A stretch of DNA of 64,000 bases from Paralithodes platypus (Eukaryota; Arthropoda; Malacostraca; Decapoda; Lithodidae), in assembly GCA_032716605.1 (NCBI GenBank), contig CM064512.1, positions 29,529,363-29,593,362 on the forward strand, read 5' to 3'. The notes beneath the pieces were generated by a model. It saw only the letters and a program-made list of their open reading frames with translations. It did no database searches and was not told the origin of the DNA. This document shows, one piece after another, positions 44,200 to 57,294 of the stretch (position 1 is the first letter of the stretch; each line of letters begins with the position of its first letter). Both the position numbers and the translations under genes were made by a program.

Positions 44200-44600
44200 A
44201 AAGTCTATCTATCTATCTATCTATTGCCAGACGCCTTACTCCCCTTAATGGGGGTGGCCATACACAAAATGCCCCCAAGCGATTCTATCCCCTGTAAGAG
44301 GGACAACCCATGCCAGTTTACTGAAGGACTTCCAGGATTGACCACTCAATTTAGGGTCCGTCAGACTCCGAGGCCTTTTATGAATTTTTTAGCACTATTT
44401 TTCTACAGTGGTGTGCCGCCAATCCATCCCCTAACCTGCTTCACCCTAAGATAGCAGTACTGATTTGTATAAGGTTTACTCCTCTAGACAGGTTGCCGAC
44501 CAAGGCTGACGAGTCCCATCCACCCGGATTTTTATAAGGTTATATCCCCTAGATGGGTTGCCAACCAAGGCTAACAAGTCCCATCCGACCCATTGGTCGA
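44200..44600 (-). mobile_element. RTE-like LINE 3' end scrap
   Basis: Minus-strand end: (GATA)n tail (TCTATCTATC on plus at 44202-44223) then TTGCCAGACGCCTTACTCCC and GGGGTGGCCA, matching the 3' end of the RTE-like LINE at 57.30 kb. A ~65 bp tandem duplication (TTATAAGGTT..CCTAGA to GTCCCATCC.ACCC) lies at 44.46-44.59 kb. Confidence 0.6.
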
Positions 44601-44976
44601 AGTCAGAGTGGAAATTAACACATCTTTTCTTATCATTATTCCGCTATTCACAATCTGCCCGACTTTCAATCTTTTCTCTTCCTTCTACTCCTCCTCTTTC
44701 TTTAACTAAACCCCTCTCCCCCTTTAGTCTACTCTCCTTTCCTGTTATCCTCTTGATCTGCCTCGCCTTTCTACCTCTGACGCTTTGCGTTCCTCCACCA
44801 CCCCATCTCTCATCATTCTGCTCTCCTTCGTCCCCTCTCCTCCGCCATTTGCATCTCACATTTCTTCCACAAAGGTTTACATGGCAAGAAATCGGTCTCT
44901 TGTCAGTCACCCTTAAATCGAGTTGTCAGATACTAGTGTACTTTGTGTGTCCTTCCTTGTCGTTCAATATATATAC

Positions 44977-44977
<1 letters not shown>

Positions 44978-45030
<53 letters not shown>

Positions 45031-45068
45031 ATGTGTGTGTGTGTGTGTGTGTGTATACAGTATATATA
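44978..45068. repeat. (AT)n-(GT)n compound microsatellite
   Basis: TA repeats pass into TG repeats and end with ATACAGTATATATA. Confidence 0.9.
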
Positions 45069-46689
45069 GTGGATTTATCTCAATATCGTGTTCTCTCTTT
45101 TTCGTTGAACCAGTTGTTTGAAAGTCAACCTATGATGTTGAATAAGTTGTCCAAAATTGTCGATTTTGGAGCGTGGCTATGGAGTTTGTCAACAAGGCAT
45201 GTTACGTAAATGGTACTATCCTTGACGATTTGTTGGCCAATACTACTTTTAACCAGGAAATGAATGTTTATTCAAATGAAGGGCAAGGTGCTTGCCTCAT
45301 GTGATTGCATTGCTTGGGTTTATGCTTAATATTATGGTTGGTTAAAATTCAAGATATTAAATACATAAAATGTAATGAACTATGAATGTTGAGTAGAATA
45401 TGTGAAAATACACCAACCAATATAGTCGTTAATGACGGAACTTAAAAGGAAGTTGGGATTGTGAAGTGTAAGCAAAGAGATGTACAGTCGGTCAAAGATC
45501 CAGCCGACCCACCCTCGCTCTGGGGCTCGCAGTATTATCTGGCAATACTTGGTGTAGTAAGGAGGCGTGTTTTACAGAGATTATGATTGGTTGATCTAAT
45601 TTTGGCTGCATCAGTATCATATCATATATTTAACAAGACAAATGAAACATATATGTAATACAAATGTATAAATTGCTATTTAGTATGTTGAAAATTCTCC
45701 AAATGTTCGTAGATGCTCTTAAATAAATGGACACAATAATGGCAGGTGGTATCTTTGAATAGCGGTGAACGATTTTGCGTGTGTGTTTGTGTGGGAGAGG
45801 GGGGGAGGGGGGGGGGAGTGAGAGAGAAGAGGGGGAAGGGGAGAGGGTTGTGGGAGAGGTAAAACACAAACGTGGGTATTTGTTGTTCTACTAACTGCCT
45901 ATAATATTATAATGTTATTAATAACACCTTACTATAAGCCAGGGAGAGACAATGTGAGGCATAACGACCGACATAAAGGAGCGTGGAGAGAGAGAGAGAG
46001 ACAGACAGACCCATACGCCTCCTCCAGTATGAATTGAAATACATATTCGCCAAATATCAGTTATTGTTGTTGTTCACGTTTAAGCTCTTCATTACCTACG
46101 CACATCACCTAATGCATGGCGAATGTATATGACAATTGCTGAATATGACCAGCGCTTTGACGAAAATATCTGAGACAACGTTAATTGAGACTGAAAAATA
46201 TGTGTATTAACATACACTCAAGGTCATATAATACCTCAATAGACATGGTGACAAATGACAATGGCATTGAACAGTCACAAATTGTGAAACTAAATATACT
46301 ATTGCATAATAACTGCATTCCATTGTATATGTAAATATACAAATAATTAACAACAGTACCATTATAGAGTATTGTTGATTAATCCATATATTGTACAGTA
46401 TAGTATTACATTTTAGATTATGTTTACGTAAAAAGTTTAAACATGTTTTATACATACGGTAAATAATATTATTATATCAATTAAATTAACACAAGATATG
46501 AAATATCAATATTTAGATAAATTATTTTTGTTTGGAAAATGTGTTGAGTCACAGTTGATAATGAGTTTGTTAAATATTGATTAAAGTTATGATTCACGAT
46601 GCTTTGTAAAATCAATTGCATGTATAGGTTAGACAGTCATAGGTTCATCATGATTCTAAATTACCAGTAGCCAGAAAGAAACATTGCAA

Positions 46690-48203
46690 AGAAGAATTGC
46701 TCCTTGGTGCTCGCTCCTGTATTGGCAATTTTTTTCCGTCTGTGTACTCATACCTCATGCTTCCCAGTACCCTGGAAAGAAGCAAACATCCATCCAGTTC
46801 CTAAAAAAGGTGCCTCTTCAGATCCATCAAACTACAGACCAATAACTATAACTTCCACTCTTGGTAAAGTCTTTGAAATTATATTAAATAATCACATAAT
46901 TAAGCATCTTGAGAATAATAAATTAATCAGTGATAGGCAATATGGTTTTAGACGATGTCGATCAACTGCAGACATTCTTTGCCTTCTTACGCATCAAATC
47001 AACCAAGCTACAGACCAACATGGTGAAACACATACAATAGCACTGGATATATCAAAGGCATTTGATAGAGTCTGGCATCAATCCTTATTGTCGAAGATGT
47101 CACACTACGGCCTTGCATCATTAGTTCCACTAATTTCTTCTTATCTTCATAACAGAAAAATACGTGTAATGGTAGATGGCCTTTATTCTCAATTTCACTC
47201 AATAAATGCTGGTGTTCCCCAGGGATCAATTTTGGCCCCAACTCTGTTCCTCATTCATATCAATGATCTCATATCTACCACTCATAATCCAATACATTCC
47301 TACGCAGATGACTCAACACTCCACAGTTCCTTCACATTTACCAATTCTTTCACCCAACCCGATCTTATAAATTCAAAAATAAACACTGCAATTTCTCTGA
47401 ACCAGGACCTTTCTAGAATTAATGAATGGGGACAAGATAATCTAGTTTCCTTTAATGCACAGAAAACCAAGTACATTCAATGTTCTAACCGATAGAATCT
47501 CACTGACTCCCATATATTTGTTAATGATGTAAATATTCCCACTTCCCCTAGTATTGACATTCTCGGTGTAACATTAACTACTAACTTGAGCTGGACACAT
47601 TATGTTAGAAGCATTGCTAAGAATGCCTCTAAAAAACTGGGACTCCTGTACAGAGTTCGATAATTCTTCACTGACGAGCAGTTGGCCGTAATATATAAAA
47701 GTCATGTGCGTTCTCAGATGGATTACTGTTCACCTCTGTGGGGTGGAAGTGGAGTGGTTGCATTGAGGCAGTTGGACAAAATTCAAAATAAAGCTATTAG
47801 ATTAATCAATAACCCTACAATCACACAGGACCTTCCTACATTATCCATACGAAGAAACGTTGCATCCCTTGCATTATTCTACAGTTATTTTCACAGCAAT
47901 TGTTCCGAGGAACTTGCTTCAATTGTGCCACCTCTCCACATCTTTCCTCGTAGAACTAGGGCAGCTGAGAGAGCCCATGAATTAACACTTTCTCCTCCAC
48001 AATGCAGAACTTCTGCTTATCAGAATTCATTTATCCACAGAGCTACTACTCTTTCGAATTCACTTCCCTCGAATTGCTTTCCACAAACTTACAATCTACA
48101 AATGTTTAAATCCAGTTGTTACAAACATTTTATGAATGGAGGATGCCTCTAGGCACATGGACCTTTTTGTTTGATCTGTGTTTTTCCTTCCTCCGTTCAT
48201 TGT

Positions 48204-48240
<37 letters not shown>
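46690..48240 (+). mobile_element. LINE family C, 5'-truncated, poly(A) tail
   Basis: RT-encoding LINE that ends in a ~31 base A-run (48209-48239). Lies within the inverted-end element at 45.5-49.6 kb. Its YADD motif and true poly(A) separate it from families A and B and suggest a Jockey/I-type clade. Confidence 0.85.
46704..48152 (+). pseudogene. LINE family C reverse transcriptase, broken
   Basis: First frame (46704-47495): WKEANIHPVPKKGASSDPSNYRPI, FRRCRSTADIL, ALDISKAFDRVWH (first Asp), NAGVPQGSILAPTLFLIHIND and HSYADDSTL (catalytic pair), ending in TAG after CSNR. Homologous codons continue (NLTDSHIFVNDVNI; ILGVTLTTNLSWTHYV; LYRVR) through TAG and TAA stops to the second frame (47682-48152) with MDYCSPLWGG and a conserved C-terminal domain. 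Two stops, no frameshift noticed. N-terminal endonuclease absent. Confidence 0.85.
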
Positions 48241-48243
<3 letters not shown>

Positions 48244-49639
48244 TTCTACTGTATTTAGCCAAATTATAGTTATGACACTTCTGATTATATATCAGTTGAT
48301 CAAACGTTTCCCTCATGGTCACGGTATAATTAGACCAGCTGGCAACCATGTTTGAACCTTAGATATCAAATTCTTCTCTATTCATGATGATATAAAGTCG
48401 ATTGTTTGAGTATCTTAGCCTTTGTTGCTCTCTGACACTTGATTGACATTACTATGATTCGTTAAAAAGAACCCTCCACCAATACCACTTCTACTGCTAA
48501 ATTTCACATGTCTTACTCGTAAGACCTACCAACATGTCTCAGGGTAAATCCTATGACCTAAACTATTCAGCATCAGTACCAATCTGGTTCTTTCTGATTA
48601 ACTTCCACTAAATATGAACATTAATAATACGTATTTGCTAACTTGGAAGACAATAGAAACAATAATTACAAACATATAGTAGAAATGGGTTGGTATGACT
48701 GTAGAACCCTGTCCAGTTCTTCAGAGAGAGAGAGAGAGTATTATGCTAATTTGTATTCAGACTATCAAAATCAAATATGGTTGCAAATGGCGTGGTGTGA
48801 AGAATAATTACCAGCGATTAGATGGAAGATAAATATCGTTAACCAAATCAACATATTACATAGCATAGGGCCCTAACCAGCTTAGGGCTCTTCATAATTT
48901 ATACAAGTGTGTCTCACTAAAGTATGTCTTGCACCGTCTATGTTTTTTGTTTTGTTCATGTAAATATTAATATCGTCATTGACAATATGTAGAACAACAA
49001 ATAGGACCGTATTTCTAGTCATGCCTACGTCTGTTCTACTGCTTAATGAATGATGACAAAGTTAGACTGAGTGTTATTATGTGAAAGATAGCTTCATATC
49101 AGACAGATTCTTTCTACAATGTTCGTTCATGAAGGAAAATAATTTAACTCTGCAGACGCCCGTTCACTGCTATGCAGGGATACCACTAGCCATTACTGGG
49201 TCACCTGTGTCTGTCCCGTATATTACGGCAAACTATATTATGCAATGTTCACATTGTGAAGACAAATACCTCCTTCATTATGCAGCCAACATAAAACACG
49301 AATATATATGTTTGAAACTCGAGTAAGTTGTGGCAGCCAACGGGTTTTATATGCGTTGCCAACCAATTAATATAATGTGCTTAATTGTTTAAGCACATCT
49401 ACGAACTGTTGGTGATATTTCATGATCATAAATTACGATGTATACATTTGCATTAGGCTATTTGTTTCCTTTGCTTTGTTTAATATGTCTTCTGATACTG
49501 ATATAGGCAAAATCAGATCGACCAATCACAATCCCTGTAAAAAAAACTCTCCTTACTACACCAAGTATTGCCAGATAACACTGCGAGTCCAAGAGCGAGG
49601 GTGGGTCAGCTGGATCTTTGACAGACTGTACACAACCAG

Positions 49640-50709
49640 GCTTGGTTGGTAAATGAAGATTATGTATGAATACAATTGGGTGTCTTGAGCTGCGTGGAAG
49701 TGTAAACCTAGAAAAGGACGGGATCAGTGACTTTGACTGTTCTACAACTTAAACGTTGACAATTGAGGCAGTTGAGAACAGACATTGGGACTATAACCGT
49801 ATGACATGTGTATCACTCAGTCTCAAAGTTGTATACAATATGTATGTACATAATGTGTGTGATGCACATGTATACCTCTGCATCACACTGTAGACCAAAA
49901 CAACAACGAGCCTTTGACCCAATGGTGATGTATCAAGAAAACGACAACGAAAAATAGGTAGAGCAATATAAATGTCTTATGATTCAGATAACCTTGGCTG
50001 TCGATATCCACTAACAATATTTTCACCATTTATTCCCTTAAATCTTTCCAGGAGTGATAGAACCATCAATACCATTTCGGTCGCAAGTCTATGAAATAAT
50101 TCATTGCAATATATGATTCGATGATACCTGAATTAATGTAAACAATCTATATAATCTCTGATCGTGTATAAGGAAAAACATGCAGCAAATGGGCTTCCTA
50201 ATCATATTTGTGTACATACTAAGGCCTATGTATCTTCAGCCAAGTCGCCGACAATCACTTACTATATCCCCAAACTGTTTACAAAATATAATTGCTGATA
50301 ATAAATTGACAGAAAACACGCCCGTGTGAGTCCGACCTTTCCCCCAAATGAATGGCGAGTCACGGCCGCTCTCTTCCTCATAACCTTTTGTTTCCTTTCT
50401 TGTTTTAAGGTATTGCATTTTTCCTCTTCTACTTATACTATTTTTTTAATTTTTAGTATAATTCCATGTCATGACCCTTCAGGCATGCTCTCATTTAAAT
50501 GTATTTGTTTGTCAAAATATTAACATCACCAGTAATTATATTTCACGCCACGTATTTTCTCATATTCAGTATATAAGTATCAGTTATAAATGTGATGATT
50601 ATTCAGAACATTTTTATAGAGATATTTGCAATATAATGCATGACAAATTAACGAATATCGCTACAATACCTAATGATTATACCGTACGTTATGTCATTCC
50701 ATGATATTG
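49640..50709. other. Non-coding stretch
   Basis: No supported gene or repeat seen. Confidence 0.45.
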
Positions 50710-50795
50710 TAAGTTTTATATATATATATTTTTTTTTTCTTTGATACAAACGAGGTTGAATGAAGCAGCATTCTCATTATTAATTATCCTTTTTA
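50710..50795 (-). repeat. Penelope-like N-terminal scrap beside AT repeat
   Basis: On the minus strand, AACCTCGTTTGTATCAAAGA and an A-run lead into TATATA, as at 5085-5115 where the same codons end in an AT microsatellite. An old fragment, same junction. Confidence 0.45.
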
Positions 50796-52240
50796 TTAAC
50801 TCTCTGTCTCCCATTAGTTAGAAAGTTGTCCATGGCCAGACACAATTGGTTTTGGGAGAAATATTTTGCCTGGGATCGTTTTCGAAGCCTTGTGTATATC
50901 TGTATTCCCATCCACCAGAATGCTGATTATTGTGATGTATCATATGTCAATGGAAAGAGGAATGACTATACTACAAAATACAAAAAAAAAAAAAATGTAA
51001 ATAAATCGAAATATGAAAGTGTAAACGAGTCCGGAATAAAACTATTTCCCGCGCAATTGTGTTCACACTATCCTATCTCGAAATTGTGAGTGATGACCAT
51101 ATATTTTTATATGCTCAAATCATAGTAATTTGTCTGCTCTTTCCAAAGCTGAAAATATAAATGTATCTCTGCAATAGTTCTCAAGCAGCGACCGAAAATT
51201 AAAAACAATATGATTGTGCATGATATGGTTTATAAAATGTTTGACTTATTTCTTTATTACGAGGTCTATGGTTTTCAATTTAGTCTTTATGCATATGGTA
51301 GATAATGCTAAAGAGAATAAACAAAAAATAGAAGTTCCTACGACAAATACTTTTTGCTTTATGAATATTTAAAAAAAAGAGCCAAAATGCGAATATTTAC
51401 GCTTCACCAGTCTCAGTTCCGTGGACGCAAGCTGGGCTCAGAGCAATTCCCCACCTCTATGTTGCGCTATTGGTTCGGATACGTATATAACTGTATATAC
51501 CACCGGAATCAGAAATTTATGCTTTTTCTAATGGTGAAAACCAAAATATTATAGCATAATTAGTACGCGAGCTATGCGCAATTATTTCCATGCATTGTTA
51601 TTGTTATGTAAATATATGATAATGTTTATACAGTTGTATATCTTTGCCACAATATACAACACATTTATACAAATGTCCATGCCAATAGTTGTATAATGTT
51701 AATAGAACACCTGTTAGTCATGAAGGTTGTCAATTTTATCTTCTAAATTGCACACAGCTTTGCTAAACTGAAGGAATTGCACAGTCAGGGAAATTACACC
51801 TGGGTTGACACTGAACAAAACAAAACCAGAAGTCCAGGTTATCTTTAAATAATACATTTCAGGAATAATTTGTTTGTACATGCAAATAAAATAATGAATA
51901 TATACAAATATATTTCCTGAAAACAAAATTTGTACACGCACACACAAAATAAAACAAATAAAATACAGTGAATGGTAAACAAAATTTGTGGATGTGTGTG
52001 TGTATATAATTATATATATATACAGTATATATATACAAGGTGTCAAACCAGATAAATATGAGTAGTTTTCCAAGTCACCCAATAAGGTACTGCACTAGAC
52101 TCGTTATTTGTTATAGTGGTTTCCCCAGGAGGCTTATATCCACTTTGATGATGAAAGTGGGTTAATGAAGGTGGATGAATGAAGGTGAGTGAATGAAAGT
52201 GGGTGAATGAAGGTGGGTGAATGAAGAAGAGAAATGGAGA
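50796..52240. other. Non-coding stretch
   Basis: No supported genes; several chance frames of 60-90 codons lack any motif. A GAATGAAGGTGGGT repeat (four ~15 bp units) lies at 52.15-52.22 kb next to the AT-rich zone. Confidence 0.45.
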
Positions 52241-52244
52241 AGAG

Positions 52245-52249
52245 AAATA

Positions 52250-52306
<57 letters not shown>

Positions 52307-52341
52307 GTATATATATATATAATTATACATAGGCATATAAT

Positions 52342-52380
<39 letters not shown>

Positions 52381-52410
52381 TATCATATATACTGTATATG
52401 TATATATACA

Positions 52411-52471
<61 letters not shown>

Positions 52472-52751
52472 ATATACCGGGTACTGTATAATAATATTAT
52501 AAAACATAATATTTGACATAGGCATATAATACAGCCGGGAAGGGGTGCTCGTTTATGGCCTTGGCCTTGCACGGGACCTTGGGGATGTTCGGCCAGACAG
52601 CCTGGGGAACAGGAACAACATCAACACAACAGGGAAGGGGAAAACAATTGGCCTAATAAAAATAAATAAAAAATAAATAAAAAAATAAAAATAAATAAAA
52701 CAAATAAACATTTAAATACAATATTACTAAATAAAATAAATTATATATATA

Positions 52752-52809
<58 letters not shown>

Positions 52810-52833
52810 TATAATATATACACTATATATATT

Positions 52834-52865
<32 letters not shown>

Positions 52866-53248
52866 ATATCATATATATATATATAATATGTATATAAAAT
52901 AAAATATTTGACATAGGCATATAATACAGACAGGAAGGGGTGCTCGTTTATCGCCTTGGCCTTGCTCGGGACCTTGGAGCTGTTTGGCCAGACAGCCTGG
53001 GGAACAGTAACAACAACAACACAACAGTGAAGGGGACAAGAACACAAAAATAGGCCTAATAAAACAAAATATATATACAAAAAAAAAAATAATAATAATA
53101 AAACAAATTATATATATAATAAATTATAAATATCATATATATATATATATATATACAGTTTATATACCGGGTAAATATAATATATATATATATATATACC
53201 GGTATATACTGTACATATATATTATAAATATATATAGTACATATACAG

Positions 53249-53324
<76 letters not shown>

Positions 53325-53432
53325 ATTATATATAATATATATAATATATATATATATATATATAATATCTACAGTATATATATAATACATAATAACAAAT
53401 AATATTAATAATTATATATATATATACAATTA

Positions 53433-53466
<34 letters not shown>

Positions 53467-53472
53467 CTATAT

Positions 53473-53504
<32 letters not shown>

Positions 53505-53513
53505 ATATACGGT

Positions 53514-53568
<55 letters not shown>

Positions 53569-53580
53569 TATTATATACAT
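52245..53580. repeat. AT-rich low-complexity zone with duplicated block
   Basis: Long TA microsatellites with CAGTATA interruptions. Within it a ~150 bp block (CATATAATACAG..GGAAGGGGTGCTCGTTTAT to AACACAACAG.GAAGGGG) occurs twice in direct order, at about 52508-52645 and 52912-53045. The period of ~404 bp includes flanking AT repeats. The block is not recognised; the minus strand reads CTTGGCCTTGC-type sequence without a frame. Confidence 0.85.
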
Positions 53581-53784
53581 AGGCATATACAGTAATATAG
53601 CAGAGATGGTAGATAGGAAGTATTTTGGGGGGCACTCGCCGTCACCATTAAGGCACTGTCCGTTGTTGGTGGGTTTGGTGTAGACGGTGATCTTGAAGCC
53701 ATTTTCATTATAATATAGTAGGGTCATTTGCTTGGAATCCGTGACCATTTTGTTCCTACCTTTTTCTCTCGATGTATTTGACAA
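53581..53784 (-). pseudogene. Penelope-like RT fragment
   Basis: The minus-strand frame ITVYTKPTNNGQCLNGDGECP matches the conserved VYRKPTNTG..LNG..ECP block near the end of the Penelope RT core. After about 20 more residues it dissolves into AT repeat. Only this block is left. Confidence 0.7.
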
Positions 53785-53989
53785 CCTGAACCATTTTAAA
53801 GGAAAATTAGCTCCTATGCCCCTCTGAAAAATGGCGGCTAACTCTGCTAGAGCCCAATATTCAAAATGGCCGCCAACGCTATCTTGAAAAACATGAAATG
53901 TAATATATCTGGCATCAGATGAGCTACAAGGACGAATGAGGTGTCCTTTTTCACTAATTCTGGCATTACAAATCCACTGGAATGGTTAT

Positions 53990-54040
53990 TGTATTGTATT
54001 GTATTGTATATTGTATTGTTATTGTATTGTATTATACTAA
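53990..54040. repeat. (TATTG)n microsatellite
   Basis: About ten imperfect TATTG units. Confidence 0.9.
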
Positions 54041-54047
54041 TTGTACA

Positions 54048-54152
54048 TACTAATCTGCCACTTCACTGTCACTACATGATTCACTGTATGAGCCACTATC
54101 CGAATCACTGTCCTCACTTTCGATGCTATCATCACTGTTGTTCTCTGCCTGC
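54048..54152 (-). CDS. Acidic Ser/Asp-rich short frame, possible terminal exon
   Basis: Minus-strand codons give NSDDSIESEDSDSDSG and a further acidic Ser-rich stretch, ending in TAG; an AG acceptor-like CGCAG precedes. It is divergent from, and ~80 bp upstream of, the second Academ-like gene. It could be the end of a host or transposon gene whose other exons are not visible, or simply GAT/AGT-type repeat sequence. Confidence 0.25.
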
Positions 54153-54229
54153 GATGTATATCTAATATTACTTTTTTACTGTTTCAGATGGATCGCATGC
54201 CCATCTGATGAAAATCGCCGACTTGTGAA

Positions 54230-57200
54230 GTGACCGAAATAATGGATAATAGAAGAGAGAGTGAAGAGTTACCAGACAAGACATTAAATGAATGCGAGTG
54301 CATTTTACTCTGTGGTAAGCGATGTACCGCAGATGATCGTTTGGAAAACATTACTCCTGAGAAGTGGGAATCCATCCGGGAAAAGTCTTTACAATGGAAA
54401 GAACTTGATAAGTTTCAACATATACATGAAAATGTGGATTGGGAGAAGGGACCAAAGGGTCACCACATGCATAGCACTTGTTACACATCATTATCCAGCA
54501 AGCGCAAGCTCTCTCAAGCCGAAAAACGCAAACACAAGTCCGAGGAACGTCTTGAAAGAGATGAAGCATCAGATCAACAAGACCCTTCCCCAGAGGCCAG
54601 TGCACCTAAAAGGCTCCGCTCCAGTATGGGTGTCCTTCACGATAAGACTCTATGTGTGGTGCATGAAAGGGGCATACAAGAGTAGTGATCGTGACAACCA
54701 GATTTTACTCCTATCAACAGTAGATGCCTGGACTAAATTCAAGTTACATACTGTCCGTCTGGAAGATGAGGTCATGAGATTGAGACTTGACACTCTGATT
54801 GCATCCATCCCAGATAGTCAAACAGCATTTGGGTTGGAAATCCGCTACCATCGTGCGTGCTGGCGCAAATATGTAAGCGACCACAAGCCCCTTTCAGATG
54901 AAAGCAGTGTTCAGATGCAGCGTGTAAACCTCCGAGAGGCCAAAGCTCTCTTCTTTCATAATATTCGTCAAGTCATCTTCAAAGACCATGAAATTCGCAC
55001 ACTGCAAGGCCTGCTGCAGGACTATAAGAGCATTATCTCAAATCACGGACATAACTCAGTAGTAAAATCCAGCTACTAAAAGGAAATTCTCGTCAATGAA
55101 TTTGGGGAAGACATCGGATTTCATGAACGCATTCAAAAGAATGTGAGTGAACTGGTATATGATACAACAGCAGCAGGTACATACATCGAGGTGGCAATAT
55201 CTTCATTGGGTGTCAGCAATGATCAGTTGGTGATGAATGTTGCGGCACGACTCAAAGAGCAAGTCATCAGGACAAATACTATTCCCTGGCTCCCATATAT
55301 ACACGAGTTGGAGAGAGAAGAAGACCTCAGTGAGCTCCTGCTGAAGCTGCTCACATGGCTGAAACACCCAAATAAGTCTGCAATTGATGACAGTCCATCT
55401 GTCCGATCGATTGCATCTATCCTCACAAGCTACATCACTGGAAAACACACTGCATTTGAGATAAATCTCTCTGTCTTGCTACATGGACTGACCAAGAGTA
55501 GGGAGATAGTCGACATAATGCACAAAGATGGACTGGGCATCAGTTATAATGACGTACTTATGCTGCGAGATTTTTGGGTGGTCAATAACCTCAAGTGCTC
55601 ATCTCATTGCCCCTTCGAACTAGCTGAGGGTAAGCCTGCTATCGCTATAGTCGACAATGATGACTTCAAGAGCGACACACTGACCGGTGCTGGCCAGTCA
55701 CACCGCACTAATGTCATGTTTGTGCAGCCAGAATCATTTGATACAGAACTTCCTTCCGAGAATCACGAGGATAGACCAGTTCCCGGTGCCAACTTTGCAT
55801 CAAACCTCTCGACAACTCTCAAAGAGCTCGGAAGTGAAATGCAAAAAGTCAACCTATACAAGACAGCGAAGTGTGGGGAACCACCTCTCAGGAAGCCACC
55901 AGCTGATCAAAGTACTCCTCCTCCTGACACATCGGTGCAAAGAATTCGTGGTGTGATCCATGCATTGGCCAGGGCTCAAGATGACCGAACGAGACCTAAG
56001 CCAGAAGAACAGACTGTGCCTGGGTTTTCAGGGTTTCACGCCAGCATGTCAAATGCAGATGAGAAGAGTCGAGCAATATACCACATGACCTATCCCAACC
56101 CACCCAGTAAGACAATTCTCAATGATGTGATGTGTAAGCTTGCAAAATCAATCAAAGAAAAAAAGATGCCTTTTGCAATAATTGTTGGTGATCATCCTGT
56201 CTACGTGCTCATGCTAGAGTTGAAAAGTGAGAATGCTGAGCTGTTCAGCAAAATCTTACCATTCATGGCACCCTTCCACATCCAAATGTCGTTCATCTAC
56301 ACTATATACAAGAGGTTTAAGGGATCTGACATCTCAGATGTGTTGGTGGCAGCTGGTGTTATAGCAGACGGGTCTGTTGATCAGGCCCTTCGTGGAAAAC
56401 ATGTTAAGCGTGGGGTTCGCTGCTTGCGACTATTCTACGAGACTCTGGTCCACCATGTCATAGACAAACGTTTGGAAGATTCCCCTCTATCTGAAGAAGT
56501 AAAGGCATCCCTTGCCAAGCTTCGACATCCGATTGATGCACAGGAACTGGCAGATGAACATGCAGAGCTAGAGAGAAATGCTGAGCTGAAGGACCTCGTT
56601 GATGCTCTCTTCAAGGACTTTGAGGGAGCCCCACAAGCAGAATACTGGATGTTATTCATGGAAATGGTTGATGTTCTAACTCAAAATATCCATGCAATCA
56701 GAACAAGCAACTGGACTGAGTTCAAGTCCTCACTCAAGCTCATGCTTCCTTTGATGCAAATCTATGATAATGACAAGTATGGTCGGCATCTCCCCGATTT
56801 CACCGCAGTGCTTGATACCCTTCCTGTCGATCAGGCTGCATTCATGGAGAGTGGTATGTTTGCACAGTCAATGACAGGAAAACCATATTCGTGTGTCGCC
56901 CTCGACATAATTATGGATAGAGTCAACAATGAATAAGGGCTCTAAGCTGAAGTCTGGTTGGTTGGCCATTCTGAACAATGAAAAGCAGCTCCTTTCAAAC
57001 ACTCAGAATGTGAATAACATTAATCAGGTGAGAACAAAGGTCCATCGCCATGCTAATCGCAAGAAACAAGGAAAAGGAAAGCATGCTGAATGCTCGTCGA
57101 GTAAAATGAAGAAGGATGAACAAGCTGTACAGGATAAAAGCGCATGTCTCACTGAATTCAAGTGTGATCCATTTGACCATACAAACAAGACACTTCGATC

Positions 57201-57294
57201 CCTACAGTCAGGAATCCCAGCCTCAGACGCTCTCGCTGCCGACTTGAAATCGGCAAAGGAGGATGGCACAAGCAAACTGAAGCAGTTCTTGAAT
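54230..57294 (+). pseudogene. Second Academ-like transposase, truncated
   Basis: Homologue of the minus-strand gene at 19.4-26.0 kb but strongly diverged. Order: zinc-finger start CILLCGKRC....HMHSTCYTSL; a second finger (LCVWCMKG; IRYHRACWRKYV); helical region; GLGISYNDVLMLRDF; IVDNDDFKSDTLTG (candidate first Asp); HALARAQDDRTRPKP; AIIVGDHPVYVLML (candidate second Asp); GVIADGSVDQALRGKHVKRG; YWMLFMEMVDVL; NDKYGRHLPDF; KGSKLKSGWLAIL. Breaks: a one-base loss near 54650, TAA at 55077 in place of a coding codon, and a shift at 56930. Codons stop abruptly at KQFLN, where the RTE-like LINE tail begins. No XPG half is present. Lys/His-rich basic regions after 57000 may be nuclear targeting. Confidence 0.78.

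Larger units (their letters stand above)
45485..49628. mobile_element. Tc1/mariner-like non-autonomous element with ~150 bp inverted ends
   Basis: Ends begin CAG(T/A..) after TA: CAGTCGGTCAAAGATCCAGC on the left, CAGTCTGTCAAAGATCCAGC on the opposite strand at the right. About 150 bp match in inverted orientation (CCACCCTCGCTC, TATCTGGCAATACTTGGTGT, TTACAG.GATT.TGATTGGT). TA flanks both sides (45483-45484, 49629-49630). No transposase frame is present; the centre is occupied by a LINE. Superfamily is inferred from TA target and CAG ends. Confidence 0.75.

Noticed and set aside
44558..45121. 187-codon frame with Pro/Ser/Leu-rich start
   Set aside because: Runs from an RTE scrap through a pyrimidine-rich tract into AT/GT microsatellite; no domain.
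50826..51089. 87-codon frame with mixed composition
   Set aside because: Contains a poly-Lys run from an A tract and no recognisable motif.
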